Under the pieces are notes generated by a model. That model saw only the letters and a program-made list of their open reading frames with translations. It was not told where the DNA came from and searched no databases. DNA of 64,000 nt. Source: Pictodentalium vernedei. Its lineage: Eukaryota; Mollusca; Scaphopoda; Dentaliida; Dentaliidae. The stretch spans positions 389,152,674 to 389,216,673 of the forward strand of contig CM062289.1 in the NCBI GenBank assembly GCA_031216915.1, written 5' to 3'. Positions 43,720-55,619 of the stretch are shown here, one piece after another; the stretch's first letter is position 1, and the number at the start of each line of letters is the position of its first letter. Made by a program: the position numbers and the translations under genes.

Positions 43720-45837
43720 TTTTTTTTTTTTTATTCAGATCTAAGGTTTTCAATTACAATCAAAAGCATAGTTTCCATGAAATTTTACAAAGAGATTTTA
43801 TACACGACACAAAAAGAGAACAAGCAAAGTTTGTTTTTCATTCATAGTGATATGACGTTTCATTTGTAGCTGCACTGTGTTGCAGGAAGCTGCCGTCTGT
43901 GTTTTGGTATGGGATCGAGGTGATACATACATATTAATCTACGTACATGTTGGGTTAGGTAAAGGATTATTGTGACAAAACAGTATATGAAAAATGCAAA
44001 AGGTGTTAACCAGTTAGCAATGAACTGATTGTATCCCACCTTAAGTTTATTTCCTTTGTACGTTTATTCGAGTATGTATATTTGGACATGAGTTCTAGAT
44101 TTCTGTAGTTTCTTAATTGTTCAATAAATCCTGTATATGTTGGTAAGTTATTTTTCACTTTGCAGGAATAAACAAACTTTCTGTAGATCAACATATAGAA
44201 GTCTGTTGTGTTATTGGGTGGAGCAAGGATATTTCTGTAGCCTAAAATGATTTATTCTGGGGTGAAGGGAAACTCAACATCGCACTTGTCCTTCAAATGT
44301 TCCCAAAAATTCAGAAGAACTGTTTTCACAACAGAACATTCAAAGAACAAGTGAAGTATTGACTCCTTTGTATTCCAACAGAAAGTACATAGTTCCGTTT
44401 CAGAGATTCGCATTTATAAAGTTTTGAATTCGTATATAATATTTGGTGGACAATTTTAAAATGCAAACTTTGTAAATATGTATTGTCCGTTATTGAAAAT
44501 GGGATTTTATATATAAAATTCCAGTCATCTGAGTGCAGATTTACATCCAAAACCTCATTCCATTTATTCTGCATATGAATGGGAGGTGTTGTGTACAGTT
44601 CTAAAAATTTAAAATAAAAGTTTCGGGAAACTTTATTAGTAGATTGTAATGTTTCGACGTTTCTATGCTGAATATTATTCAAAGGTTTATTGGATCTGGT
44701 TGCCGTTTTCCACCAAGCTTTGGATAATGCATTTATAATACCCTGAAAAACTGTAAATGGTGTATTGATGTTATACTTGTTGGAGAAGTCAGAGAAGGTT
44801 AGATACTAGGTCATTTACAAAGTAAATACCTTTATTGCACCAAGTTTTATTGAAGAAAAGCTGTCCGTTAATTTGTATTTGATTATTTAAGAAAATAGTT
44901 TCACCTAATATGTCTGCTGGGGTTGTGATGCTGTCATTGCCCAGAAGAGCCCAGGCCAAAAGAATATCCTTCCAGAAAGTGTTCACATGTTTTCCAACTA
45001 CCTTTAAACCTTCTTTATGTAGGTGCAAAAGTTTGTAAGTTCCGAACATTTCTAAATCGTCAATTAAAAGGGTTTTCCATGCAGTCAACGAGGTGGAGTC
45101 CAATAATTTCTTAATCCGAATCATTTTTAAAGCATGACTAAAAGTTTCAATGTGGGGAAATTTAATTCCACCATTTTCAAAAAGGCCAGTAATTGTTGTA
45201 CGTTTAATTTTTTCAACTTTTCCGGATCACAAGAAATTATAAAAAATTGTTTGAAATGTGTTAAATAACTCCTTTGGTGGATCTGGTAAAACCATAACAA
45301 TATGTCAGAATTGGTAAAGCCAAAGTTTTTATAATAGTATTTCTTCCGATTATTGTTAAATTACGAAATGACCAATCCCTTAATAATTGTTCAATTTTCA
45401 GCATTTTGTTAGTGTAATTATTTAGTATATAATTGTCGCTAAATAGATTAAATTCAATCCCCAAAATTTTGAATGATCTGGAATGATTCCAGACAACGTG
45501 TTCTCTTGTTGATAGTGTTTCACCACAACCCCGCTTGGAGCCTATCCATATAACTTCCGTTTTATAAAAATTAACCTTTAAGCCTGAGATCAGTGAGAAC
45601 TGTTTAACCATATTCAGGGCATTGTCTAAAGAGTATCCATCATCGCTTAAATACAGAGTGGAGTCATCAGCGTATTGACTTATTAAGTATTCAGAATTTT
45701 TTATCTTTATTCCATTTATATTGGGGTTACATTTTAAAGAAGCGCTAAGAATTTCCACACTAAGAATAAAAAGATAGGGCGATAGGGGATCACCTTGCCT
45801 TACACCTCGTTCTATATTGAATCTTTCAGAACAATGG
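43720..45837 (-). mobile_element. 5'-truncated LINE inserted in the DIRS-A4 right ITR
   Basis: A non-LTR element on the - strand. Its 3' end is an AATAAA overlapping a poly(A) run (T tract at 43720-43732), and its 5' truncation point is near 45837. The ITR sequence 'gcaaatttggaggatt' before the tract matches 'caaaaattttggggatt' after the 5' end, a target duplication of about 14-16 bp that has since diverged. It carries RT and C-terminal sequence only. Confidence 0.82.
44006..45833 (-). pseudogene. LINE reverse transcriptase fragment (L1/Tx1-like)
   Basis: From 45833 on the - strand, SERFNIERGVRQGDPLSPYL, ILSVEILSASL and ISQYADDSTLYL give the RT palm with the YADD box intact. LKVNFYKTEVIWIGSK and SFRNLTIIGRNTIIKTLALP follow. 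The frame breaks near 45261. C-terminal sequence continues in pieces at 45124-44789, 44682-44326 and 44194-44006, including WNEVLDVNLHSDDWNFIYKI. The clade call is from general resemblance and is tentative. Everything upstream of the RT palm is missing. Confidence 0.75.
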
Positions 45838-46770
45838 CCAAAAATTTTGGGGATTGGGGGGGCAGAATTTGTGTTTGACCCTGAATATTTTAGCACCAGC
45901 TAAGTCCGGGTCATTGGTAAGTATAAAAAATATATAAATTACTATAAAGTTTTTCATTTTCCAAACCGAGAGGCAGATTTGGACCAAATTTGATAGGAGG
46001 GCTTATTGGGTCATAAGTACTTTATTTACGCCCAAATGTTTTTCCCCCATCGCCCCATGGGAACCACAGGAGCTAAAAATAGAAAAAAATTAAAATGCCC
46101 ATATCTCCAAAACTACACGACACTGAGAATTCTTATTTGGTGTGAAGCTTCCTTAGGACCAACTAAATGGTAAAAAAAATTGCTATCGGTTTTATCATAG
46201 GGTACTTTTTTGGGACTTTGAAAAAATGCTGAGTCAGCATTTTTTAACACTGTGGGTAATGGGGAAAACATAAATGAATCTTCTTCTCCCAAACCACTGG
46301 TCCAAAGGCTTTCATATTTCACATATAACATCATTGGAAGATTGATTCACATATTTGTTGAAATCAAATCCCTGGTCCATATTTTGACTCTCTATGGGAG
46401 CCCAAATGTTCAGATTTGTGCAATATGGGGAATATTCTTTAAAAATCTTCTTCCAATCCACCAATCAGAAGCTTTTGATATTTGGTATGCAGGGTCCATA
46501 AGGGGGTGAGATTCAAGTTTGTTCAATTTAAGTCCTCGGCTTAATATTGGGACGTTCTATGGGTCGGGTGATAGGGTGGCAAGGGGGGTGCATGTTAGGT
46601 TCAGGTTTGTTCAAATTCATTCCTTAGTGTTTTTCCATAAAATTTGCCTTTCATGGCTTCATTCCTTTATAGTGTTGATGAACCATGTCAAACTGAATGT
46701 GACCCTAAATACTTCTTTGAACCACATTGGCAGGTGAGCGATTAAGGCCACTTGTGGCCTCTTGTTATTA

Positions 46771-46986
46771 TTATTTTTCCAAATTCTGACGTTTTTCCAT
46801 GGAAATTTCAGAAATATTCTTCACTGATCTGCTTTTTATTTTATATAAAAACAAAACCCCAAACAATATTGTGTTCCTACCATTGTCACTCCCACCTGAC
46901 ATAACGATAGGTTGAGTCTGCTCTGGACATAGTCCTTCGATTTGGAAAATTGGGTACAGACAGGTCTTCATTGCCTCCCATTCCAT
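46771..46986 (-). other. Antisense 71-codon frame of unknown origin
   Basis: The frame opens MEWEAMKTCLYPIFQIEGLC and continues through PEQTQPIVMSGGSDNGRN, then becomes basic and low in complexity. The first 40 residues look more protein-like than neighbouring frames and weakly recall an actin-family pattern. No splice sites of quality or homology could be established. It may be a decayed processed-gene fragment or chance. Confidence 0.25.
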
Positions 46987-47269
46987 TTTGTTGACACTCA
47001 GTATTTCTTACCGTTATCATTTGCACGAATGAATGACTCATCCATGAAAGCAAAGAATTATCGGCCTAACATAAGCTGTTGATAATGAAGACATCTTTGT
47101 TGAACATGTGAATTTCAAACTAGGTTTTCTTGTATCATAAATGACACATACATCTAAAACCTATATGGAAATCCAGTCATACATTCTTGGTTCATTTTGG
47201 CCCATTTGTCTTCAACCCATGAGTTATGTCTCCCCTTTCCAGAATGGAGACATATTGTTTTCGTGCATT
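46987..47269. other. Intronic sequence, nothing recognised
   Basis: No repeats with defined ends, exons or RNA genes were seen between the R3 repeat and the microsatellite. Confidence 0.4.
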
Positions 47270-47345
47270 TTCTTCTTCTTCTTCTTCTTCTTCTTCTTCT
47301 TCTTCTTCTTCTTTTCTTCTTCTTCTTCTTCTCCTCCTTCTTCTT
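47270..47345. repeat. (CTT)n microsatellite
   Basis: An almost pure CTT run with single interruptions. Phenylalanine, leucine or arginine homopolymer frames here are artefacts of the repeat. Confidence 0.95.
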
Positions 47346-47349
47346 TTCA

Positions 47350-48215
47350 TACAAACTTTGTCCGGGCCATAACTTTTTTGTCTTTTGACCTACACCTTAG
47401 ATACTTGGCATGTGGATGTATCACCATGAGCCGGTGTGCAGTGTACCATAGTGACCTTTATGTGACCTTGACCTTTGACCTGAAGGTCAGATTTATATGG
47501 GTTTTTTTAAGGGAAACATCACACAAACTTTGTTCGGGCCATAACCTTTTTGTCTTTTGACCTACACCTTAGATACTTGGCATGTGGATGTATCACCATG
47601 AACCGGTGTGCAGTGTACCATAGTGACCTTCATGTGACCTTGACCTTTGACCTGAAGGTCAGATGTATGTGCTTTTTAAGAGAAACTTTGTCCGGGGCAT
47701 AACTTTTTTGTCTTTTGACCTAGACCTTAGATATTTGGCATGTGGATGTATCACCATGAGCCGGTGTGTCGCGTACCATAGTGACCTTCATGTGACCTTG
47801 ACCTTTGACCTGGAGGCCAGATTTATGTGCTTTTTTAAGGGAAACTTTGTCCGGGGCATAACTTTTTTGTCTTCTGACCTAGACCTTAGATATTTGGTAT
47901 GTGGATGTATCACCATGAGCCGGTGTGTCGCGTACCATAGTGATCTTCATGTGACCTTGACCTTTGACCTGAAGGTCAGATTTATGTGCTTTTTAAGGGA
48001 AACTTTGTCTGGGGCATAACTTTTTTGTCTTTAGACCTAGACCTTAGATATTTGGCATGTGGATGTATCACCATGAGCTGGTGTGTCGCATACCATAGTG
48101 AACTTCATGTGACCTTGACCTTTGACCTGAAGATCTGATTTATGTGCTTTTTTAAGGGAAACTTCGTCCGGACCAGAACTTTTTTGTCTTTTGACCTAGA
48201 CCTTAGATATTTGGC
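47350..48215. repeat. Tandem satellite R5, 158-174-bp unit, about 5.4 copies
   Basis: 'Aaactttgtccggg(g/c)cataac' recurs at about 47353, 47526, 47684, 47843, 47999 and 48159. Each full unit includes 'catgtggatgtatcaccatg' and 'tgaccttgacctttgacct' followed by 'gaaggtca'. The first two units are about 174 and 158 bp, the later ones about 158. A 118-codon frame at 47663-48019 is periodic with the unit and is not a gene. Confidence 0.92.
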
Positions 48216-48225
48216 ATGATTGTCA

Positions 48226-48797
48226 ATATTATTCATGTATATATAATTAGCAGTGCATTAAATAGAAAGGAAGGGGAGACATATGTTTTAGTGTGCTAAA
48301 ACAGTTTCTAGTTATCATTTGAAGCTGATACACAGTTCATTTGTTCATAATTTTATTGGTCAAATTAAGTGGTGAATGGCTATACATAATTTCTGATGCC
48401 TTGTTTACAGGTTGTTTTATATCAATTCTCTTTCTCATCGAAAAGTTCTAATTAAGTGTTTATTTGCTGCAGCAGTTTTTCTAATGATAAAAACCATACA
48501 TACTTTTGTTGTGAATGGATGTAGGATAAATTGGAGTTGAGTCATACCAGCTGTTAAGAAAGATATTAACAAAATATTCTTTATTTTTTGTGCTAGCAAT
48601 GATTATTAGAGATCAATACTTTGAATAAAGACTGAATGTTTCAGGTTTGAAATTTGAAAAGGCACCTTATAATAATTTTTTTTATTTTGAAACTGGAAAA
48701 TAAATGTTAGATGCACATGTTTTCCGAGCATTAAATGAAACGTTTTGTTTTATTCAGCCTAAGGAATTAAATTCGTCCCTGCATTACATTTTTACAG
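48226..48797. other. Intron upstream of exon b
   Basis: AT-rich intronic sequence ending in a T-rich tract and 'tttttacag'. No repeat family was recognised. Confidence 0.5.
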
Positions 48798-48937
48798 ATG
48801 GAAAATTTGTTGAGAAGAATATCCATATTAGTTCCTGAGAATACAAACTTTTCAGAGCAACTTGAGAGTCTGACTTCATATATTGAAGGTAACACCAGCA
48901 ATCCACCAAATTGTACAGAAGAGGTGACTGAGGAAGC
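48798..48937 (+). CDS. CABIN1: Host exon, Cabin-1-like protein (exon b)
   Basis: A 140-bp exon between 'tttttacag' and 'gtaagg'. It enters in phase 0, continuous with exon a, and leaves after two bases of a codon. It encodes MENLLRRISILVPENTNFSE, QLESLTSYIEGNTS and a Thr/Glu-rich end. Joined to exon a the protein reads on without a stop. The first residue, Met, is internal to the protein and is not a start. The same memory-based family resemblance (Cabin-1) applies. The Thr/Glu-rich stretch may be a variable linker. Confidence 0.72.
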
Positions 48938-50462
48938 GTAAGGATAATTTATTACTTCTCTCTTGTAAATTTAGTAAATACATCTTAGGCCTACAGAAGG
49001 TAAAAATATGTTTCTCAGACTCACCCACCTAGGCCTTTTGGCTGCTGCATGCTCTCTTTTTATAACCACTGCAAACTTAAAAAAAGTAATAATTCAATAG
49101 TTTATGTCTGATATTTTACCCAAGTTAATAAAATTGATAAATTTGTCCCTTGAGTGCAATAAGGCTTTGCAGTGCTTCAGCATTGCAAAGCCTTCTTGCA
49201 CTCCCGGGATGAAATACATCACCAACCATGCTATTCTGTACATTATGAGGTCTAAAACATAAAACAAACCGAGAATATGAAGTTTTGATGGCAAAGAAAT
49301 AATTACAAAAATAAAACATAAAATAAAAAACTTTTCGCCCACATGCAATTTTACAAAAATGGCCTGAGAAACAGAAGATCTACTTTATGGGGCCTTATCT
49401 TTCCTTCTTCCACCCTACCTTCTGAAAAAGAGAGATAAAGTTATAATTATGGAGAATTGAAAATCCTATGAAATAAACTGTAGTGTACAACAGAGATCAA
49501 ATTTTACAGATTTGTTTATTAAGCCTTTGCATACTGATGCCAAAATACCCCAAATTTCAAGCAGCGAATTTTCCCCATAATGCACATGGGAATTTAACCA
49601 ATGAATCTTGTTTGACAGAGTTTGGTGAGCTCTGTCAAACAAGATTGAATTTGTTCACAAGTAGAATACTAAATTACTTTTCTATGGTCATTTGTGACGC
49701 GAGTATTTTTTTCAAAGATATCACACTACTACAAAAGGAGTCTTAATTTAGCAAGGTGTTGCTCATAAATAATTGTCTTGTTGCCATTTATTGGAGAGTG
49801 CCAGTTGGCACTCTCCAATAAATTGTAACACAATTTTGTAATATTTTTCTTTTTCAGCACTCTTCAGTAGGGCCCTTATAGTGGCTTCTAGCACTCAACC
49901 AGTTAAAAACAGTTACATTACGGGAAGAATTTTCGTGAAATTTTTGTATATTGATATCAATGAGCAGAGGGTTGAACACTGACATTTTCCACCTATTTGC
50001 TCAGTTTTATATAATTTGTTAACAGTTCATTTCGAAATTTTACAGACTTTTTATTCATTATTCGAAAAAATTGCACACTTATGATTTTTTTGTTGTAGAA
50101 ATATTTTTTCTGTTGGCTAGATAGGATCCAGTCACCAGTGCCTTGAATGCATGCTTGCTCATGGCTCAAGTAGTCATCTGGAATAAACAGAAGAAAAAAA
50201 AATAATTTGAAAAATGTTTCCATCATGATTAAAGACTGCTAAAGGTTTTTGGGTTTCATACTCGCGTAGCCGTCATGTCACAATATGGTTTAGGTTCTGT
50301 AATTAAATTGATACATCATAGATTCATCAGTTTATCTGGATACACATAGGTCCTTGAAGTTCTCGAAAGGGCTTGAATTTTGCATCCCATTTTTCAAGGC
50401 CTTGAAAAATGGGATATTTTGTACTGGGTCCTTAAAAAGTACTTTAATTTTGTCAATATAAC
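48938..50462. other. Intron with a cluster of short hairpins
   Basis: Palindromes lie at 49152-49203 (25-bp arms, few mismatches), 49604-49646 (17-bp perfect arms), 49786-49823 (18-bp perfect arms, 2-nt loop) and 50384-50415 (16-bp perfect arms, no loop). No transposon ends were identified around them. No coding exon was seen. Confidence 0.75.
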
Positions 50463-52791
50463 CAGACATGTTAACCTTCCAAAAATTTTTTCAGGGAGAT
50501 TGAAGAAAATTTTCAGGGAGATGACATGATTTTCAGGGAGATTTTTTTTTGCACGTAGAAGCCACGTGTGGATCAATTTTAAATACAAATTAATACCAAA
50601 TACCCCCCCCCCCCACCCCCCCCCACTCACACAGACATAACAGGAAACAGTCCAACAACAATACATCAAAGGAACATACGCCAACGTTCTACTAACCGGT
50701 GGTGAGTGACCCAGACCTGTTAACCTCTCGAGGTGACTGTCAGTGAGATTTTGATGAGCTCCCAGTGAGACTCGGATGCTTGTCAGTGAGATTTTTGCAC
50801 GTGGGCAGCACATCAATAATTTCCATGTTACCATTCCCCCCCCCCCCCCACACACACACACATACATTAAACATTCCACCCTAATGTGTTTTATTTGAAC
50901 AATTTGTCCTTTCAAAAGCCAAAACATAGAAATATAGAGAAAAACAGAAATCAAAAATATGGATGTGGTCATATGTGCCAATATCTGAGTTGTTCCAATG
51001 ACATCCATATTTCAATGGTTTTATGTACAAAATGTTTGGAGATATTTTCGACCTTTTCAGCACTATATCAGTCAGTTTTGACGCTGTGTTGAAAGTTTTG
51101 GATCTATTTGGGAAATTATGGGTACTTGCGGCGACCTGCGGTAACCTGCGGCGATATGTGGTGTTTAGGCACACCCCAAACCCGGTTGTTGTGGTAATTC
51201 GATCTGCCAAAGCCCAGCGCTCCACCTAACCACACCAGGTACTCACTGGAAGTAGTTGGTCATTTACGAAGGGGATTTGGAATGGGGTGATCATTTTTCA
51301 GTGAAACGTGAACATTATGCCACAGCCAGCCCAGGACGAAACATCTCAGGGATATTTAATTTATTTTGTTGTCCATTTATCACAACGAATGAAAAAACGT
51401 CCAAGTGCCGTAAATTAGCAACTTTTTAGAGATTTTTTTCACCAAAAACATAATATTTTTATACTGTACCAATGACCCAGACATAGCTGGTGCTAACTCT
51501 TAAAATATAGGGCCAAACACAAATTTTGCCCCCCAATCCCCAAAATTTGCATCTAAAACTAAAGAAAACATGTCCTGAAAGGCCCTCCACACTTCGCCCC
51601 TACTGCGCATGCGCAGTGTCAAGGACGTTCCGAAATTGGCGCCATTTATCATTCTAAGTTTGGCCCTTCATCAGTTAACATCTGACTGATCTTTGTGCTT
51701 TTAAATCTCAGTTTTAATGATGCCAGACACATAAATATTAGTGAAATGGTGATTCTAAGGAGGATAGAAAAGGAGGAGAGGAAAAGAATGTGTGACAGAA
51801 TATTATCAGGGCTGTAACTTAAAATTTTTTAATGAAATTATGTTAAGTTACCTATTTTCAAGGCAGCAGCCATTTTGTTGTCATTCTGATTATTTAGTTA
51901 CACTGTTTTTTCAAGTGTTTTTCCTCTCTCCCTGTCCTTTAAGTTCCCCCTTGCTATTCTCCCATGCTTTTGGCATAGTTTCTGTAATTATTATTACTAA
52001 AATTTCTTGGGAGTTTTAGCTGAATAACAGAATGAATTCTGTTCTTTCCCCATGTTTACGTCTTCACCTACGGGTGGTTAGGCGTTGTGTTCTGCATCTA
52101 CCATCTGATGTTCTGCAGTTTCTTCCCTGGAAGTCTCTGTTTTGCATCAGATGGTGTATTTTTGGTAACTGATTTCGGGCCTGGGTGCCTGGAGTCTTAT
52201 TTTAGTGTTTTTACACTCATTGTTTACATTTACAACAGCCCTCTGTGTGAGGGGGGGATTTCTAAATAATAATATCTTTATGTTATTTTAATCATAACTA
52301 GATACATTATTATTGTTCGTAAGTGTTGAATAAATTGTTTAAAATATTTTTAAAATTTTTGTCCACACTTAGGCTTGGGATCCATTGGGGCTCAACGTTA
52401 CTTTTCAGAAACTTGGGCTGTTCTGAAAAAATATTTTTTCAAAATATTTTGATTTCAATTATTTTTTCTATATTAATGGATCATATTATTATTATGTATT
52501 TTGATTGCCAGGGGTTAGTGCGAGTACCAGGACTTGTTTTCTTTTCACATTGAAAGGATATTGATCAATTGTTTTAAGAGGAAGTCTTCCTCTGACCTTA
52601 TTATCATTCTATATGTGGTCAGTGTACTCGCATTAACTCCTGTTCTGTATCGTATGATTTCGATGACAATATGGGAAGCGTATGTCACGGTATGTTGTTG
52701 GGGATTTGGACACTCCGGTCCTTTCCCCGCAGGGTCACTCTACTTTATCAATTTCTATTTCAGACGATCAAGATTAGGGTGATGTATCTGT

Positions 52792-55619
52792 GATGTCTTC
52801 CAACAGTGTGCCTCCGTCATCACAATTAATGAAGGGCTAGCGGAAAAGTGCTCATGTAATACGCCAATTGCCTAAGAGGACCCTAGTAGGTTCGACGGCC
52901 TTTGACGTCCGCTAGCTCGCCCGGTGTAGCGTCCATTCACCGAATGGTTCGGCAGCCGGGTTCGTCCGTTGCGGTCTAGAAGGAATTTTGGGGTGATGCG
53001 AGCACTATAAAATTAACTTAATGCACACCCAGTGACGGCGGATTGGAGGGAGAACGGAGGAAGCCTTTTAGTCCGGTTCATAGCTCGTTCCGGTCCATCC
53101 GGACGGCAAGCGAGAGAGGCCCCTCTCTCGTTCAACATCTGGCCCCAGATGTTGTGGTACAAATGTGTCGTTAGCGGAGCATACGTCCGTCGCTCGGGAC
53201 GCTCCGTTGTATAGGCAGTCCGCTGAGACTGCTAAGGCTTCCTCTTCTCGTCAGCGCACACGACCGCACCTTGGCTGCGTGACCGCCGATATATTACCAG
53301 CTTCGCCAATCAAGGATTCTTCGGCGACCAGGTCACACCATCCGGCAGCCAGGGATTCGAGACCGATGGACTCCGGACGTTCGCATAGGAAAAGTATGCG
53401 GGAGCCATCTGATGCGGAGCTGCCCTCGGCGAAGCAGCGATAGACTGCGCCTCCGCAGGTCTCGACGCCGGACATTCTTGTGCACATAGCACAGCTTATC
53501 GCAGCATCCCAGCAGCCGACAGAAACGGTGTCGGATCGAGAATTATCCGACAGCGCTGGGTCGGTAGCCGGGGACTCGAGGCCTGCAGACTCCGGACGTT
53601 CGCATAGGAAGTGTGCGGGAGTCAACATATACGGAGCTTCCAGCGGCAATGCATCGTAAGTCCGCTACTGCACAGGCCTCGGGAACGGACGTGCTTTCCT
53701 TAATAGCACAGTTTATCGCAGCATCCCAGCATCAACTGAATCTGTCGCATATATTTTATCCGACGATGCTGGGTCGGGACGCTCCGCGGAAGCGGGTACG
53801 GACATCCGAAAGTTTCATCCGGTCCGACGGGATACCGAAAGGGATTCGGTGGATTTCAAGCTTTCCCTTTCGGAACAACATATGCTGCGATGCCGGATAA
53901 GAAACTGATAGCGTCGGTGGACTTAGAAATTTTTGGTTCGGTTCAGGGACATCGTCCCTCAGTTCCGACATAGTCCAATAATGTCACACAAACTTTCGAA
54001 TTATTGAACGATGCTATATATATTATTATTTTATGCTTGCTATCCAAGCATTTCTGGTTTCTTGTTCGAAGAGTTATGGAGATGTCTTTCAAAAGTGTGC
54101 CTCTGTCGTCATAGTTAATGAAGAGTTAGCGGCAATAAGTGCTCATGGAATATGTCTATCGCTTACGGAGTGACATTCGCTAGCTCACCCGGTGTAGCGT
54201 ACATTCATCGAATGGTTCGGCTGCCGGGTTCGTCTGTTGCGGTCTAGGTAGGAGATTCGGGTGATGCGAGCACTTTAATTACTTTAGTACTCACCCAGTG
54301 ACGGCAGATTGAGGACAGATCGGAGGAAGCCAACAACATAGGGGACCGCATGTTGTGGTTCAGATATTTTACATTCGGAGCATATGTCCGTTGCTCGGGA
54401 CGCTCCGTTATATTGACAGTCCGAGAGACTGTCTTTAATGCTTCCTCATCCTCACAGCAGGGCACACGACCGCACATTGGCTACGTGACCTCGAGTATCC
54501 GATCAGTTTCGGCATTCAGTGATTCCACAGCGAATAGGTCGCGCCATCCGGTAGCCAAGGGACACGAGGCCTATACACTCCGTTCGCTCGCATATTGGAA
54601 GTATGCACGGGGTAACGATCTCGGAGCTTCCTGCGGCAATGCATCGTAAGACCGCTGCTCCTCAGGCCTCAGTGACGGACATGCTATCCGAGTTAGCACA
54701 GTTGTTTCGCAGCATCCCAGCAATTGACGGTTTCTCGGTCGAATCAGGAATTATCCGACGGCGCTGGGTCGGTGCGGTCCGCGGTTGCATCAAGCTACGG
54801 ACGACCGAACGCTTTATAGGGTCCGACAGGATGGCGAAAGGGATTCGAAAGATTTCGAGTTTTCCCTTTAGTAGTATCGGAAGATGCCTTTCATATCTTC
54901 TGGCATTTCTTCCAGTGATTATTTTTTCGGACTTCATTGCTGCGATCTTGGATAAGAGACTTATAGCGTCATTGGACTCGGATTTTTCGATCGGTACAGG
55001 GACTTTGTCCCTGACTTACCGACGCAGTCCAATATTGTCATTACAACATGTGTTTTATTTTTCGACGCTATATATTTATATATATATACAAGCCTGCTAC
55101 TAAGCATGATAGTTTAGTTTCTTGTCCGCGTGGCTCATTTCTGCCATTTTATCTTTTTTTACATATAGTTTATTTTGGCAGAGCAGGGCATACCGAGAGT
55201 TCATATGCGTCTAGACGGTGTGATTAAAGACTGCATATATTCTTTTTCGCCGTTTATGTCTTTTCCAATTTCAATGTTGGGAACGACATTATGTATAGTA
55301 GACTTAACTTAGACGCTTTATTATACGTAATCCGCCTTACTGAGGCGTTATCATTACGTCTTCAAGAAAAGATTTACGGGATATTATTCTCAATGTAATT
55401 TCTTTTGAGGGCAGTAGTTTGTTCACGTATAACTCCGCCCTTCAGTGGCTGATTGGAGTTGGTTAGACGTGATGCAGCCCTAGCTACATCCACGCGTGGA
55501 TAGTAGGTTAAGAACTCTCTCAGAGTCGCTTCGTTCTCGGAGGAGCTTCTCTTCGACGGCAACTTTCCGGCAATCCATGAATTGCTTGATATTATACATT
55601 CTCTTGTCTATCTAGTGTT
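52792..55619 (+). pseudogene. DIRS-A3 duplicated gag-like region, broken
   Basis: Two gag units are followed by the C-terminal half, with the same stops as A2. The two starts are about 1,289 bp apart. Confidence 0.65.

Larger units (their letters stand above)
27202..45957 (+). mobile_element. DIRS-A copy A4, decayed coding copy containing nested insertions
   Basis: This is the only DIRS-A copy with long coding blocks. The left ITR begins ATTTTTATACTGTAGCAATG at 27202. Gag runs from about 28582 to 30423. RT motif C through RNase H lies at 40627-42020 and the recombinase at 41507-42970. The ICR is at 43567-43646 and the right ITR, interrupted by a LINE, ends at 45957. DIRS-B1 and B2 occupy about 30424-40626. 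A deletion at the B1 left edge removed the A4 RT N-terminal half. It is clearly diverged from A1-A3, but shares the leader, termini and ICR design. Confidence 0.85.
26827..46766. mobile_element. Repeat R3 (about 1.2 kb) split by the nested DIRS stack
   Basis: The left boundary 'ttttagctcacctg' at 26827 and the right boundary 'ggcaggtgagcgattaaggcc...ggcctcttg' near 46766 form a short inverted pair (AGCTCACCTG and CAGGTGAGC). Between them, 26841-27201 and 45958-46730 share motifs such as 'gatatttggt(g)tgcag' and 'caagtttgttcaa'. It is non-coding. I recognise the ends as a type common in bivalve DNA, from memory. DIRS-A4 is inserted at 27201/45958. Confidence 0.55.

Noticed and set aside
47154..47560. 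Frames with Phe, Leu or Arg homopolymers on both strands
   Set aside because: They are translations of the CTT microsatellite.
47663..48019. 118-codon open frame
   Set aside because: Its amino acids repeat every 53 residues, in step with the 158-bp satellite. It is an artefact of the tandem repeat.
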